The notes under the pieces were generated by a model. That model saw only the letters and a program-made list of their open reading frames with translations, was not told the DNA's origin and did no database searches. A DNA stretch of 64,000 nt from positions 59,048,811 to 59,112,810 of the forward strand of contig OZ026522.1 in assembly GCA_964019695.1 (NCBI GenBank). The letters are read 5' to 3'. Shown here one piece after another: positions 45,705-57,922 of this stretch. Positions within the stretch are counted from its first letter, which is position 1, and every line of letters starts with the position of its first letter. The translations under genes were made by a program, and so were the position numbers. Source of the DNA: Loripinus fragilis (Eukaryota > Mollusca > Bivalvia > Lucinida > Lucinidae).

Positions 45705-45911
45705 TTTGCATAACTGGCCCTATGTATTATGACCACTGGTGTAAGATTTTGTTAAAGTTCTATGGAGACTATGTATCAGTGCAGTCATGTCGGTACCTTG
45801 GCAGGCAGACTGTGTGATAAGATACTAAATCTCATGAGCTTGCTCGGCTGTAGGTAACAGTTTTTGATAATATGGTAACAAATGTAGGTAATAATGTGAT
45901 AATAGGGTAAC

Positions 45912-46114
45912 ACAGTAAAACCTGTATTAAGCGGCCACTCAAAAATAGACTAAACAAAGATCTTAATGACAAACGGTAGCTTAATGAAGATCAAAGGTAT
46001 TGCAGAATACTCCCCTTTGAGCATTCTGCAATTCTTTTGACCTGCAGTAAGCAATAATTGGTCTTGAAAACCAATTTTCGTTCTTTTTGAGTGTGGCTGT
46101 TTACAGGTTTTACT
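45912..46114. mobile_element. MITE (family E)
   Basis: ACAGTAAAACCTGTATTAAG and ACAGGTTTTACT are the ends; GGCCACTCAAAAATAGAC is the subterminal motif. The inner hairpin is GCAGAATACTCC with GAGCATTCTGC. Confidence 0.85.
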
Positions 46115-46234
46115 ATTATTTCATTATCTTGTACCTCAGGTGCATATCATACTACGCAATATGATTAGTTCCTGTGTTCCTTTAGATATAGGGTCCACAC
46201 GCCCAAACAATCAAACTTTTTAAGCGTAAAATGA

Positions 46235-46350
46235 TGAATGTTTTCTAACATATAAGTTAAAATGTGTTTCGGGTGTTCAAAAGAACCCCCTAATTGAGAC
46301 GGTTCTTTTGAGTACCAACAACATATGTTTTGGTTGAGATATAAGAAAAT
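46235..46350. repeat. Hairpin element (family I)
   Basis: TTCAAAAGAACCCCCTAATT faces GACGGTTCTTTTGAGTAC, flanked by AAAATGTGTTTCGGGTG and CAACATATGTTTTGGTTGAG. Confidence 0.75.
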
Positions 46351-46654
46351 CATTTTTCAATTACACGTCAATCTTTATCAATTACACACTCTTATCTATA
46401 ATCCTGGGGTCTTGAGACGCTCTTTTTTGCAGTTTGATTCATTAAATAAACTAAACCTGTGCATACATATCTTCTCTGAAAGCCCCAAAATCTGAATGAA
46501 TCGTTTGTAACATTAAGACAATGCTGTCCAAAACCTTAACTTTTTCAAGCTCAGCAAGTGAACATGAATTTCAACTCCTTATACAAATTTAAATTCTGAA
46601 AAATAGACATTGTTCTTGTTTTTAAACTCTTAATGTTAGATTAATCCTGCTAAT

Positions 46655-46700
46655 AAATGTTAAAATGCCAACAATTTGTTGACATTTTAACATTTATGAG
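46655..46700. repeat. Short perfect inverted repeat
   Basis: TAAATGTTAAAATGCCAACA and TGTTGACATTTTAACATTTA pair around a tiny loop; a TGCTCA motif near 46720 is also self-paired. Confidence 0.8.
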
Positions 46701-47221
46701 CAGGATAAATGTCATGCTCAGTTGAGTTGAGCATGAAAAATCATGATAACCTCTAGTCCTGACTTTCAAAAACATGCTAAAGTTCTTGTATTTCTCATTC
46801 AATATCCAAGGGTAAATTCCATATCTTAAATATCTTGTGTTATAAATGTATATGCTATATATAAAGCATATGTTCAACAAGTCAGATTTATACTTCCTCA
46901 TTATCATATGAAGTCCCATCTGGGTGTGAAATAATGCCATGCCTTAAAATCAATGAACCACTAGTCTTAACATTATGAAATGACATCCTTAACAAAAGTG
47001 TGTACATAATGACAAAATCTTAACTTTTTTACGCCAGAAATGACAATTAAAAGCAATCTTAAAATGTCAATTTATAGATAAAATCTATCGTTCATGCTTT
47101 TGTATTTAGTATTGAATTTATTAAACTTATGCAAAAAAGCGATAAAATGTTTGACAAGCCTCCTATTTTATTACTTTTCCTCAACTCATTTACAGGCCTC
47201 CAGATAAGGGTTTCTTATTGG

Positions 47222-47345
47222 AGAACTATTTTCTTTATTTCTCATCCAAAACATATGTTGTGGGTACTCAAAAGAACCATCTCAATTAGATGGTTCCTTT
47301 GAGAACCCAAAAACACATGTTTCAGTTGATGAATAAGAATATAAT
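47222..47345. repeat. Hairpin element (family I)
   Basis: GGGTACTCAAAAGAACCATC pairs with GATGGTTCCTTTGAGAACCC. Flanks CCAAAACATATGTTGT and AACACATGTTTCAG also pair. Confidence 0.8.
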
Positions 47346-47689
47346 TACAATTTACGCTCGTAAAATTTCCTTATCTGAATCTATGTCATTTAGTAATTTC
47401 AGTAAAACAGGAGCACTCATGTAAGATCCTCCATATAGTAAATCATAGCTTTATATTTGGACCTGCATACAATATTTTGGTGCTTACCGATTTATATGCA
47501 TATAATCACTACTGTAAATGGTCTCAAATTTTGAACACTTTTCTCTTTTTGGTCTCAAATAAAATATTGGCTATTAGGGTAAGAATTAACAAAATGCTAG
47601 ATGGAATAGGAAACAGAAAGGGATATTTAGATGATAAAGCAATGTTTTCAGTGCTGTTTAGGCTGAAATCAGGTAAAATATGCAAGAAT

Positions 47690-47832
47690 AATGATTACAC
47701 ATGTTTGTTTCATTTCATTAACATTTGCCGGGTCCCTCAGATGATGTTTGAACACTTGGCCTAACAGCCTTGTGTTCGAACAGCTTCCTTGGGACCCGGC
47801 AAATGTTAATGCATGAAAAAACATGTGTGATC
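47690..47832. repeat. Long imperfect hairpin
   Basis: ATTAACATTTGCCGGGTCCC pairs with GGGACCCGGCAAATGTTAAT, extending outward to ACACATGTTTGTTTCAT with its complement. The loop holds a second stem (TTTGAACACTTGGC). Confidence 0.9.
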
Positions 47833-47884
47833 CCTATATTATATATTATTTGATATGACTTCAAAAAAGTTCAGTTTTGCTTGT

Positions 47885-48062
47885 TTTGATGCTTTATATC
47901 CCAGTCAACAATTTTACAGTCAAGCTGGATGGGTCTTCCTTGGTTGAACAAGTACTAAGCAGTGGATGAAGTTGATAAGTTTCTTGCTCAAAACCCGCAA
48001 TGTCCTTTGCTCCTCAGTCTAAGTCTCTACTAACTGAGCCATTGTGCACCACAATGTTCAGT
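47885..48062 (-). mobile_element. tRNA-derived SINE, minus strand
   Basis: The complement reads GGTGCACAATGGCTCAGTTA GTAGAGAC (A box), then a weak B box (GCGGGTTTTGAGC). The tail ATCCCAGTCAACA recurs in the SINE at 61815-62100. Confidence 0.7.
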
Positions 48063-48365
48063 GTCCATATTTACAACAAAACCTATGTAATTGTGGCTAA
48101 TTGCAGTACTTTAATATGTTTGATATTGATTATATATGTCGATATCCTGAAGCAGCATTGAAAAACTAATAAATTTAGTTCAAATTTCATGAAAACCTGA
48201 CAAAACATAACAAATCTTTGGAGTTCTTTCTTAAAAAATGTCAAATAAAAAAACAACTTTGACTAGTCTTTCCTCCTCCAAAATGATGGTGAAATAGGGC
48301 TATTCATTTTGTCTTGGTCCTGATCTCAGTCAAAACTGTTTGCAAATGTTATCAGCAGATCAAAC

Positions 48366-50068
48366 TAGAGGACCTGAAGGTCCTGAGGCGCTCACCTGAT
48401 CTTCTTAATAATGTTAAAATAGGTCAAGGCTAACTACAGCTTATAATGGAACAAATTTTGTTTTTACCATATACATTTTGGTCAAGTGACCTAAACAATC
48501 TAATGAATAATCCATCAAACAGCCCAGTGATTTCTGAGAAAAAGATGTTTAGATAGGTATGTGGCAGTCCAAATGAGTGGCCTTGGATAAAAGGTCACAG
48601 GTCAGCTTGACATTTGGTACTTAATTAACCATTGTCTCAATAGGTTTAATTTTAATGAATTCGGCTCAGTTATAGAAAATGAACATTTTAAGATTTTCTC
48701 CATATAAATGCATAAGGAATAAAATTTGACCTTGCCATCAAGTAAGTCAAGGTCAACCTAGATTCATCATTTGTACTTACCTGGTAGGGCCCACATCCCC
48801 AATCCTACATATCAAGTCCCAAAGCCAATGGCCTTTTGGTTCCAGAGAAGAAGAGATTTAAAGAGTTTTTTACCATATATGGGCATGGTGGCCATGTTAG
48901 TCATGTGACCATAACAATTTGTATAAGTTTTGGCTAACCAATCATAAGGAGTTGTCATATGAAATTTGGTTTCAATTGGCCAATAATTGTCTGAGAAAAC
49001 TATGTTTTAATATGTTGATGGGACTCCAATATAAGCCACCTTCGCTGAAAGGTCAAAGATCAACCTTGACCATTGAAACTTATTTATAGCCACTAGATTG
49101 AACATATCAAGTGAGAATAATGACTTTGGCTTCCACAGTATTCAAAAAATCAACTTTTCAATTCAATTTTCCATTCAAATGCATTAGGAAGAAAACTTGA
49201 CGTTAAGTAGGTCAAGGTCATCCTAGGATCATCATTTGAACAAACTTGGTAGGCCCCACATCCCCAATACTACATACCAAGTCTCAAGGTCACTGGCCTC
49301 CTGGTTCTGGAGAAGAAGATTTTTAAAAGGTTTTTATCATATATGGACGTGGCGGCCATCTTTGTCATGTGACCAAAATATTTTGTATAAATTTTGGCTG
49401 ACTTATCATAAGGAGTCTTCATATGAAATTTGAGCTCAATTGGGCCAATGGTTTGTGAGGAAACTATGTTTTAATATATTGATGGGACCACAATATGAGC
49501 GACCTTGGCTGAAAGGGCAAAGGTCAACCTTGACCTTTGAAACTTATTTATAGCCATTGTCTCATTAGTTTCAACATATCAAGTACGAATAATCACAATG
49601 GCTTTAACAGTATTCAAAAAAATCAACTTTTCAAAAAAAAATCCCATTTAAATCTATCAGGAAGCAAATTTGACCTTGACGTTAAGTAGGTCAAGGTCAA
49701 CCTAGGATCATTGTTTGAACAAACTTGGTAGGCCCCACATCCCTGATGGTACATACCAAGTCCCAAGGTCATCGGCCTTCTGGTTCTGGAGAAGAAGATT
49801 TTTAAAGGGTTTTTACCATATATGGGCATGGCGGCCATCTTGGTCATGTGACCAGGAACATTTCAACAAACTTTCGTTCCCCCATCCTATGAAGTCTCCA
49901 TATGAAATTTGAGTTCGATTGGCCCAGTGGTTTCAGAGGAGAAGATTTTGAAAATGTTGACGGACGGACGGACGGACGACGGACGGACGGACGACGGACG
50001 GACGACGGACGCCGAAGTCACTGGTATACTAATAGCTCACCTCGGAGCCTTCGGCTCAGGTGAGCTAA
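48366..50068. mobile_element. ~1.7 kb tandem-repeat element with GCTCACCTGA ends
   Basis: Left end AGAGGACCTGAAGGTCCTGA with GCGCTCACCTGA; right end CGGCTCAGGTGAGCTAAAA. About three units of roughly 470 bases lie inside, each with GTAGGTCAAGGTCAACCTAG, GGTAGGCCCCACATCCC and CATGTGACC. Unit content differs from the 43001 element although the ends match. No transposase. Confidence 0.85.
49961..50010. repeat. (ACGG)n / ACGGACG microsatellite
   Basis: GACGGACGG units with periodic ACGACGG, located just inside the right end of the 48366 element. Confidence 0.95.
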
Positions 50069-50870
50069 AAAAGTTGCTAGCATGGGAGGAATTAAAGGTA
50101 AACCGTAATCATACCTCCTCCTATTTCCAACTCACTGAAAAAGTACTAAAATCATGATAAAAAACATAAAAAATACTTAAAAATATTCTATAATTGTGTG
50201 TCAAAATTTCCAAATGTAAAAGGATTTACTTGTGACTGAATTTTCACACACTAAAACAAAATCATTACAGTGTCTCACTGTAAACCACAATAGAAAAAGG
50301 CACAAAATAAAAGGCAAGTAGACTAGATTTGCATTTAACTATCTCTTTGGTTCTTTAGAAATGTAACCAGTAAATGGATATCAGATCATATCTAGTGACC
50401 CAACAGTCAAAAGCTGCCTTTATTTTGTGCTTCTTCAATATGTAATGTCCACCTTTAATGCCAAAAAAATAGAACTATACAATAGATATTCTAAAAGAAA
50501 TTAACACATTTTTGTTTTTGTTCTCCATTATAAATTTTCTTATCAGGTACGCACATGATACAAGATACAAGAAACTGTATTTACCATCGGTTATAGTACA
50601 ACAAATAATATTAGCTACAAGAGCTATTTTCCGACATAACAGTTGTTTCCCTATTTTCTATTCTGACACACAAAACGTGTGTCGGGATAGTAAACTGGGA
50701 AAGTCCTGATCAGACTGCAGTTTAGAACATTTACCTTAGTTGTAATATCTATCATAAAACCCAATGTCTAAGAAAATATGAGATTCAGGAACTCAATGAG
50801 AGTGGTGAAAGCTCAGGTGAGATTCAAACACAACTGCGCAGACTAGCCAAAGCCTTCACTATTCACACAT
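50069..50870. other. No feature seen
   Basis: AT-rich, unique-looking. One short inverted motif near 50665-50690 (GACACACAAAACGTGTGTC). Confidence 0.4.
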
Positions 50871-51423
50871 ATTACTTGACTTTTCGCTTACTGTAAAGGC
50901 GGCGCCTCATGAATGCGTAATTAGGACTAGTCAACCTTAGGCATAGGTAATAGCTGAAAAGGAGGCGTGGTTTTATTCAAAAGTAACTGTATCATCTTGT
51001 GCCACCACCTCAGTCATTATCTAGTCCTTAAAACGCCAGCAAAATAACTGCATCTGAAAATGTCTATTTAACATAAGCAGGGAGGTAAACATTGTGGACC
51101 CAGATCTGACTGCTCCTACAGGAGCACTGTGATCTGGGTCCACACTGTTTATCTATGAGGCTTCAAATAGTTTAGTGGACGACAAAAACATACACTTTGT
51201 GATTATATGCTTTAAGGGTTAATAAATGTGAGTTCAGTGTGTATACAGTTAGGACTTTCATGGAATGCACACACGTTTGCGCGGCTCAAAAAGCTTATTT
51301 TACTCTTTACCAAATTATAAATAAAACCTGATTTCCCTTCGTTAGCAGATGAAATAGCCAAACCACACCCAGATATGAAAATTAAACTTGCCGCCTTTAC
51401 AGTAAGCAAAAAGTCAAGTAATA
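50871..51423. mobile_element. ~553 bp nested MITE (family F with inner G and H)
   Basis: Ends ATTACTTGACTTTTCGCTTA with ACTGTAAAGGCGGC, and the complementary GCCGCCTTTACAGTAAGCAA with AAAGTCAAGTAAT. Inside lies a second inverted repeat (family G) and at its tip a family H hairpin (GGACCCAGATCTGACTGCTC). Copy 2 is at 60371-60926. Confidence 0.85.
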
Positions 51424-51639
51424 CCAAGTTGGACAGTGGATGAAGAATAATACCTAAAGCAAGACACATGGCCCCTCCACATAGATGTATATATGAGTTC
51501 TTAACCAATTTAAGCCTGGTGTTTTTTTAATAGGACATCAACAGTCAGTACAGAACCAGATCAGATGCAGCACTGATGAGAGAGTAGTCAAAAATGTTGT
51601 AAATGGTGGTTAAGTAATAGTTCAATCTGATTAAAACCC

Positions 51640-51802
51640 GATCTAGCCACAGCTAGATCTGACACCCACTCGTAGACGTTCGTCTTCTGGCGACCTTTGA
51701 ATTGACCAATCACGTTGCAGCTTCCAAAAATCTGGAAGCGAAAAATCGATGTTCGTTCGCCTTCGGTTGTTTTCCATTGATCTTGACGATAGGTAAACAA
51801 AC
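51640..51802 (+). promoter_or_regulatory. Promoter / 5' UTR of a putative gene
   Basis: Higher in C+G and CpG than the surroundings. Contains a CCAAT box in GACCAATCACG near 51700 and several CG dinucleotides (TAGACGTTCGTCTTCTGGCG, TTCGTTCGCC). It immediately precedes an ATG-plus-donor. Confidence 0.4.
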
Positions 51803-51824
51803 ATGGCGGCATCTTTAAATGCCG
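51803..51824 (+). CDS. Putative first coding exon (MAASLNA...)
   Basis: ATGGCGGCATCTTTAAATGC with favourable context (ACAAACATGG) runs 22 bases to a strong donor GTGAGT, ending in phase 1. A short Met-Ala-Ala start in a CpG-rich patch with an upstream CCAAT box is a common vertebrate and invertebrate housekeeping first-exon layout. No downstream exon was found before the window ends, so the gene's identity is unknown. Confidence 0.45.
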
Positions 51825-52597
51825 GTGAGTGACAACACACGTTCGCATTGTTAGTGTTTCTGCATTTTATTAGGTAGAATTGAATTCAGAAGATGCGAAA
51901 AATATCAAGAAGCTAAACAATTATAGGCTGCGCTTTACAGAGGAAATCAGACCTTTACAGCTCGAACTGCAGTAGATCAGGAATAAAACTTGGACAGTCA
52001 ATGGTGTTTCTTTCGAAGCAACAACTTTCCGCTTCTCTTTATAATTGTTTACACCCTTGCGAGCAGAAAATTTCTTCAAAGCTGACAGAAAATTTCCCCT
52101 GCTTCCCCCATACACTAAGGATCAGTAAAGAAAATGAAGCCCCCACCCTCTTTCGTCGTGAGAAATAAGCTTGCATTTTTTTTTCTCAAATGTTTTCCAT
52201 ATGTTCTAACATCTGTAGATATTCAAGCAAACAATATAACATATTTTAGATAAAAAAATTGTACGAATGTAAAAGTTTCATGGGGTTGAAGTGGGCTTCT
52301 CTTTTTCATTACTGACCCCAAGTATCTGTGCCCCCCCCCCACCCCCTCACACACACAAAGCAACAACAAGAAACAGCTAACAAAACTAGCAACAACAACG
52401 CCACTAGTCTCAGACAAAGATTGGGCAATGCTTCCAAATCTAGTAACTGCTGTACTTAACTGATTGAAGCGTTATGGAATTTCTCATGCTTACAATTTGG
52501 TCCAGTCCATTTCTATTTTAAGGGTAGTTGGATGGTATTTTTCTTTTTTATATTTTAATTTTTATAAAACATATTAGCCTTATCAGTGGAAATTCTG

Positions 52598-52660
52598 ATC
52601 ATTGCATCTGATCTGGCTCTGCACTGTTTGTCAATGTCCCACAAAAAGGACACCAGGTTT
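52598..52660. repeat. Half of a family H hairpin
   Basis: TGATCATTGCATCTGATCTG GCTCTGCACTGTTTG and GTCCCACAAAAAGGACACCA match the right half of 32165-32400. The left half is missing. Confidence 0.55.
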
Positions 52661-54776
52661 TAACTGTTTTTACAGTGGAAAACAAAACCAAAAAATTGTA
52701 AAATTCCTTGTCTATATCAGTCAACTTCAAGTAAGAAAAGTTTGCTGGGGATTTCATCAAAAGATGATCACGACAAGATTTGAAGTGAAGTACCCCAAAG
52801 ACGACAAAGAGTGACAATTAAAAATTTGGTACCAATTACTTGGACCCATCCGAGCAGTTACCAAGGCATCAACTACAAACTGATGTATTTTCTTGAAGAA
52901 ATGATTTCTTAATGTTTAAAGAAAAGTTCAACAATTATTGTCTCGCAAATTAATATCTGTCAATTTTAGCTTTTTTTTGTTTTCATGTCAGGCTGACCTT
53001 AAAAAAATGTTGGGTTTCCGTGCTCCGACCTACCCACCCAAAACAGGCCCTACCCAAAAAATGTTATTGTCTTTCTGAGAATCTTTATTATTATTGTTTT
53101 GTTTTTCTCTAATTCTGTTAACCCTTCTTTAAAATCATTAAACGCTGTATTTTAATTAAAGAAACTGTTACAGAGACTGTTATTATATGCATTCTTACCT
53201 TATTTACAGCATTTGTTGACCTCTTAAAGTGACAGCAAGAAGGTCATAAAATTATTTTAAATTTCTAAAAAAATATATACCTACCTACCTACCTACCCAA
53301 CTGAAATTGATGGGTAGGAGCGTGGCAAACAAATATATTTTTAAGGATGGCCTATTAAGAGTTGTATTTAAGAATATCTCTTTCAAAAAGTTCATTTGGG
53401 TGAAAATCAAAATTGTAGAATAAATTACTATTTAATGTCTATCTTTGAGTATATGGTATGTATATGGTGTAAATTTTTTTTAGCTGACTGCAAGAGTAAA
53501 AAAAAGGTATGCCTGGAAATGAACCGAAAACTCCACAATCACATACCAACTCATTGCACCCACATGACCTTGTGACAGTGACAGCCCATTATAATTTCTA
53601 GCAGGACCAAGAACTCTCAGAACTTGTTACACCATACATGGCCCAAGACAAATAAGGAAAATTTAAACCTTAAAAATTACTTTCTTATTAAAATATCTCA
53701 CCACATTTGTTTGTTCATCAGCAGATAACCTAGAAGTTAACTATACTGTACATTTATTAATAAGTTATGTCTACACCTTTCATATTTTATCTAAAGAACA
53801 ACACCCCAAATGCTAAAGGTATTTAAAGTTAGTGGCCATGTCACTTTGATTTTGTTTATTACATCCATTTTGTACATGCAAACATCTACATGTATCATGG
53901 AGCTGTGACAGTGTCTTAATCTAACCCAATGTGATGAATGGATTTGAAAGAATCAGGGAAGGTTATAATAAGTATGTGGAATTCAAATGAAAAGTATTTA
54001 CAAATTTTCCCCTTCAAAAATTTTCTGCAAATTTGGGATTTGGACATCCTCAACAATTTGCTTCAAACAGCATCATATGATTCACTGTTTGTTTGATTTA
54101 AACAAACTTTGCATAACTGGCCCTTATGTGGCTCTTAGTTGCACAAATATACTCCACAGAGGACAGATAGGTAAATTGCATTGCATATCAAAATCAGGGA
54201 TAATCCTGGCCCAAAATGATGATGTGCCCTTAAAATGGGCCAATGGCCCATATCCATTCAAACACATGCAAATTTCTAAATTTTAATGGGCCTTTGGAAA
54301 TTTTCATGGGCCCTTTGCAAATTTTGATGGGCCCAAGAATCCTTAAAATCCCCATAGGAGCACAATTGACATGAGATTCATTCCGCCATAGGCACCTACT
54401 CTGATTATTTCAGCCCATTTCCCATTCAAATGCATGCAAGGTTTTGAATTTATATGGGCCTTTTGAAATTGAAATGGGCCCAAAAATCTGCAGAGGGAGT
54501 TTAATAATAGGTTGGATAGCTTATTACCAAAAATGACGCACTTTATCTTATTACAAATAGTTTTCTCAAAATATGGTTCTACTCTAGTCCCCAGGAGGGA
54601 GCGGGGGTACTCTCAATTTTCTTGCTACATAGGCTCGGCCCTAGCAACTACTGGTAACAAAAAAATATCAGGCATATCAGATATACAAAGAAAATGTTTG
54701 AAAATTTAGCCTGCCCAAAAAATATTCCCGGGCCCTTCTGTTCCACCAGAAACAACTTAAAAGGTTCTTTGACAAA
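52661..54776. other. No supported gene; dispersed repeat text
   Basis: ATGGGCCTTTGGAAATTTTC occurs in several variants at 54280-54480 and again near 55160, an old repeat family. A CTAC(CTAC)n run lies at 53280-53300. Nothing coding. Confidence 0.4.
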
Positions 54777-55412
54777 CAGTGACAACCCAGATAGGGAAAT
54801 GCCATATGATGGTGACTATTCATCAGGGTCTGCATAGTTTGCTACAAGTAAAACAAAAGCTATCTTCAGGGAAAGAAATACAACATTTTTTGGGAAATCT
54901 AACCTTTGACCCCTCAATATATATAATGGACCATCCTGACTTAAATGTTTCAAACTTTATGGAAAATTTCATTGGTCTTTAATAAACAGGTTAATAGGCA
55001 GAGTAAAGTTGCATGTGGCTTTATATGAGGGAGATAAATTGCATTGCAAATAAAAGTCTGACCAGCTTTTAGTGTATTCTCAAAATAATTCCCATTCACA
55101 GGTTCTGACATGCCCACCTACTCTGATTAATTTAGCCATCACATGTAAGTTTTTTTTTTATTTTATATGGGCCTTTTGAAATTTTGATAGACCAAATAGG
55201 TTCTACTCCCCATGAGCAGCTACTTTCAATTGTACTTGCTACATAGGCTGAGCACCAGCATCAACTGTTTACAAAAACATATCAGGCATACCAAGAAAAT
55301 TTAGCATGTTTTTTTCACCAGAAACTACAATAGAGGTACTTCAGATGACATACGTGAAGACCCAGATGAAATTCCACATGATGTGACATTTCATCAAGGT
55401 CTGCACTGAAAG
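54777..55412. repeat. Two decayed family H hairpins in a diverged direct repeat
   Basis: 54777-54842 (CAGTGACAACCCAGATAGGG) and 55363-55410 (GAAGACCCAGATGAAATTCC facing GACATTTCATCAAGGTCTGC). The flanks TTTGACCCCTCAATATATA recur at 54905 and 55447. Confidence 0.6.
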
Positions 55413-55594
55413 AAATAAACATTTTTTTAAATACATGTATAATCTTTGACCCCTCAATATATACAATAGACCATCCTGACTAAGCCTGTTTTAAGTAAAT
55501 TTCCATAGGTCTTAACAGATTTGATATGTGGCTTTTGATGAAAAAGGAGGAACATGTGGGGATCATTTCAAGAATAAATGAAGGAAAGTAGAAA

Positions 55595-56590
55595 GAATCT
55601 GATGATAAAAAGTAGGACTTTTCCCTCTAAATGAGCATCTTTTTTTCTAAAAAGTAACCCCCAGTGGCAGAAAAATGTGTATGTGGCAGCTGACAGCCAT
55701 AACAAGATTGGAAGCGGCTAAATATGAGTCTCCTTATTTATAAGGCTAGGTTCAACTGCACCTAGGAGGCTTGAATAGGGGGGTTACAAAATACCCCATA
55801 TCCCTTGAAGTAAACAGGCAAGTATCCCTTATAAACTGGCAAATATCCCCATAATTAATTTTCCTAAATATTCAATATCCCTGAAAGCAACCAAAATATT
55901 GAACACAGTATCCCATATCCCTGGAAGTAAAATAGATAGTATCCTATATCCCTGGAAGTAAAGTGGCAAATATCCTTTATCCCTAAAACCCCTATACAAG
56001 CCTCACCTAGGCCCCCAGAAATTGTAGAGTAAATGCTGCAAATTCTGAATATCAATTATAAGTATAATAATTATGAATATGGTATTGTAGGAATAGTAAG
56101 TGTATAGTAGAAATTTTCTAAATAAGAGTAGGAAAAATTAGGAAGAGGTAAAAAGAAAAAAATAGGCAAAGTAGGAATACTTTTGATGGACCAAATAGGT
56201 TGTAACCCCCCCCCCCCCCCCCCCCATGATGGGGATGAGGAGCTACTCTCATAATCTGATGATAAAATGTAGGACATTTTTTCCTCTAAATTAGCATCTT
56301 TTTCTAAAAAGTAACCCCACAGTGGCAGAAAATGTGTATGTGGCAGCTGACAGCCATAACAAGATTGGAAGCCACTAAATATGTGTTTCTTAATTTGTAA
56401 GACTAGTGTTCTACTGCGCCTAGGCCCCTAGAAACTGTAGGGTAAATGCTGCAAATTCTGAATATCAATTATAAGTATAATAATTATGAATATGGCATTT
56501 TATGACAAAAAATGTAGGAATAGTAAGTTTATAGTAGGAATTTTCTTAATAAGAGAAGGATAAAATTAGGAAGAGGTAAAAAGTAGGAAT
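55595..56590 (+). repeat. Direct duplication, ~660 bp period, with an extra insert in copy 1
   Basis: TGAGCATCTTTTTTTCTAAA, GCAGCTGACAGCCATAACAA and TGCTGCAAATTCTGAATATC occur in both halves. Copy 1 contains an added block at 55775-55990 made of short TATCCCTGGAAGTAAA-type units. Confidence 0.85.
56207..56226. repeat. C homopolymer run
   Basis: About 19 consecutive C; prone to assembly and sequencing error. Confidence 0.95.
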
Positions 56591-56626
56591 ATTTGTAAGC
56601 CTGTCATTGATTCATTGATTAAGGCT

Positions 56627-56911
56627 TAATGCACCAGTCATTTGTATCCACGGCCCCCAAACTAGGGGGGGTAGCCATGGAATAGGTGGGCAGAGGTGCA
56701 GGGTAATTACCTTTTTGATTGTCCCCACAGTGCCGGGATTATTACATTGAGAAACTTAACCCTGGAGCTAAGAGCAGGGTTGTTATCATCAGCTTGTCCC
56801 CACAAGGCGGGGCTTATACCAAGGCTCTGAAAAGTGAAAAGTCATTATCCCTGTGGGTGGGGGGGGGGGCGGGGTGGGGGGCAGTGGATACAAATGACTG
56901 GTGCATAAGGT
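56627..56911. mobile_element. ~285 bp MITE (family N)
   Basis: Ends ATGCACCAGTCATTTGTATC and GATACAAATGACTGGTGCAT are inverted over 24 bases. The G-rich right subterminal part (56858-56882) pairs loosely with CCCCCAAACTAGGGGGGG on the left. Confidence 0.85.
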
Positions 56912-57779
56912 AGTCAACAATATTTCAGTCATGTTGGGACATCTCCCAGAGAGAGGGAGAGAAAAGAATGGGATAATCAGACTAAAAGGGCCTGGCCCCT
57001 CCCTAATTTGTCCCTTTGGCCAAACATGTCAGTGCCACCTCTCTGAAAGCTGCATGATCAGAGAGTGCACCACCCTACCATCCACTTTTGTAAGTCTGCC
57101 AGAAAAAATCAACCAAGCAGCAACGTTTGACATGTAATATAAGTATACCAGAGTACCCCCACCCCCGTCCTTGGCTCAGACAGGTCACCATCCAGCCTAG
57201 ATTCTGAATCTTTCAGGTAAAAATAACACCAGCATCATTTTATAATGCTCCCAAGCTGTGTTACACGATGCATTACACAGTCACCGTGGGAAAAACAGAA
57301 TGTCTCATTTCGTACACGGTAGATATGCAATTCGTACACGGTAGATATGCATATCTGTGTGAAGCAGAAAAAAACTAGACCGTAGAGCGCAAATTCAAAT
57401 GAAAACAGTAAAAAGATTGAAAAGCAACATTTGGAATAACAATTTAAGTGTAACAAATGCAACTTATTTCTGGTAAAATGGTTGACCCTTGCCCGCAAAA
57501 ATATCTCCCTTGAGAAACAATGGACAAGTCTAGATAGATTGAGGGGCTCTCTTTGGGAAAAATTACTTTGCGGGTTCTAGCACTGCTGATGCGACAAGGA
57601 TTTCTCCATCTTAAAACGGTAGGGAAATCGCTGTGCAGTCTTTTTTTGCAAAAATACCATCAAAGATTTATTATTATTGTTACTTTTTTAAATGTTCAAT
57701 ATCCAATCGATCCAGCAGTAATTTCTTTGCTGAAAGTCAACCGCCAATATTTGCTGTGTGTATTGCGTCCCGAAGTGCG

Positions 57780-57847
57780 TTATGAAACGCGAGCAGCGAT
57801 TGGTTGATTTAAAAATAGAACAATCCGGAAAACCGACGTCAGAGAAG
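57780..57847 (+). promoter_or_regulatory. Promoter-like segment
   Basis: An inverted CCAAT box (GCGATTGGTTG), an ETS-like CCGGAA and a CRE-like GACGTCAG lie within 50 bases upstream of an ATG. CpG content is locally raised. Confidence 0.35.
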
Positions 57848-57889
57848 ATGACCTCTCACGGGTCAGTGTCAGATCTACCGGCGGACATA
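57848..57889 (+). CDS. Putative first coding exon (MTSHGSVSDLPADI)
   Basis: ATGACCTCTCACGGGTCAGT opens 14 codons ending at donor GTAAGC in phase 0. Promoter-like motifs precede it. Phase differs from the exon at 51803, so it would be a separate gene or an alternative first exon rather than a continuation. No later exon was seen. A 45-base-arm palindrome starts about 35 bases into the intron. Confidence 0.35.
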
Positions 57890-57922
57890 GTAAGCATAGA
57901 TCGGGTTTTAATCAGATTGGTA

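Noticed and set aside
51588..51848. Minus-strand 86- and 65-codon frames
   Set aside because: They overlap the promoter-like CpG segment antisense to the ATG-donor pair and show no splice sites or motifs.
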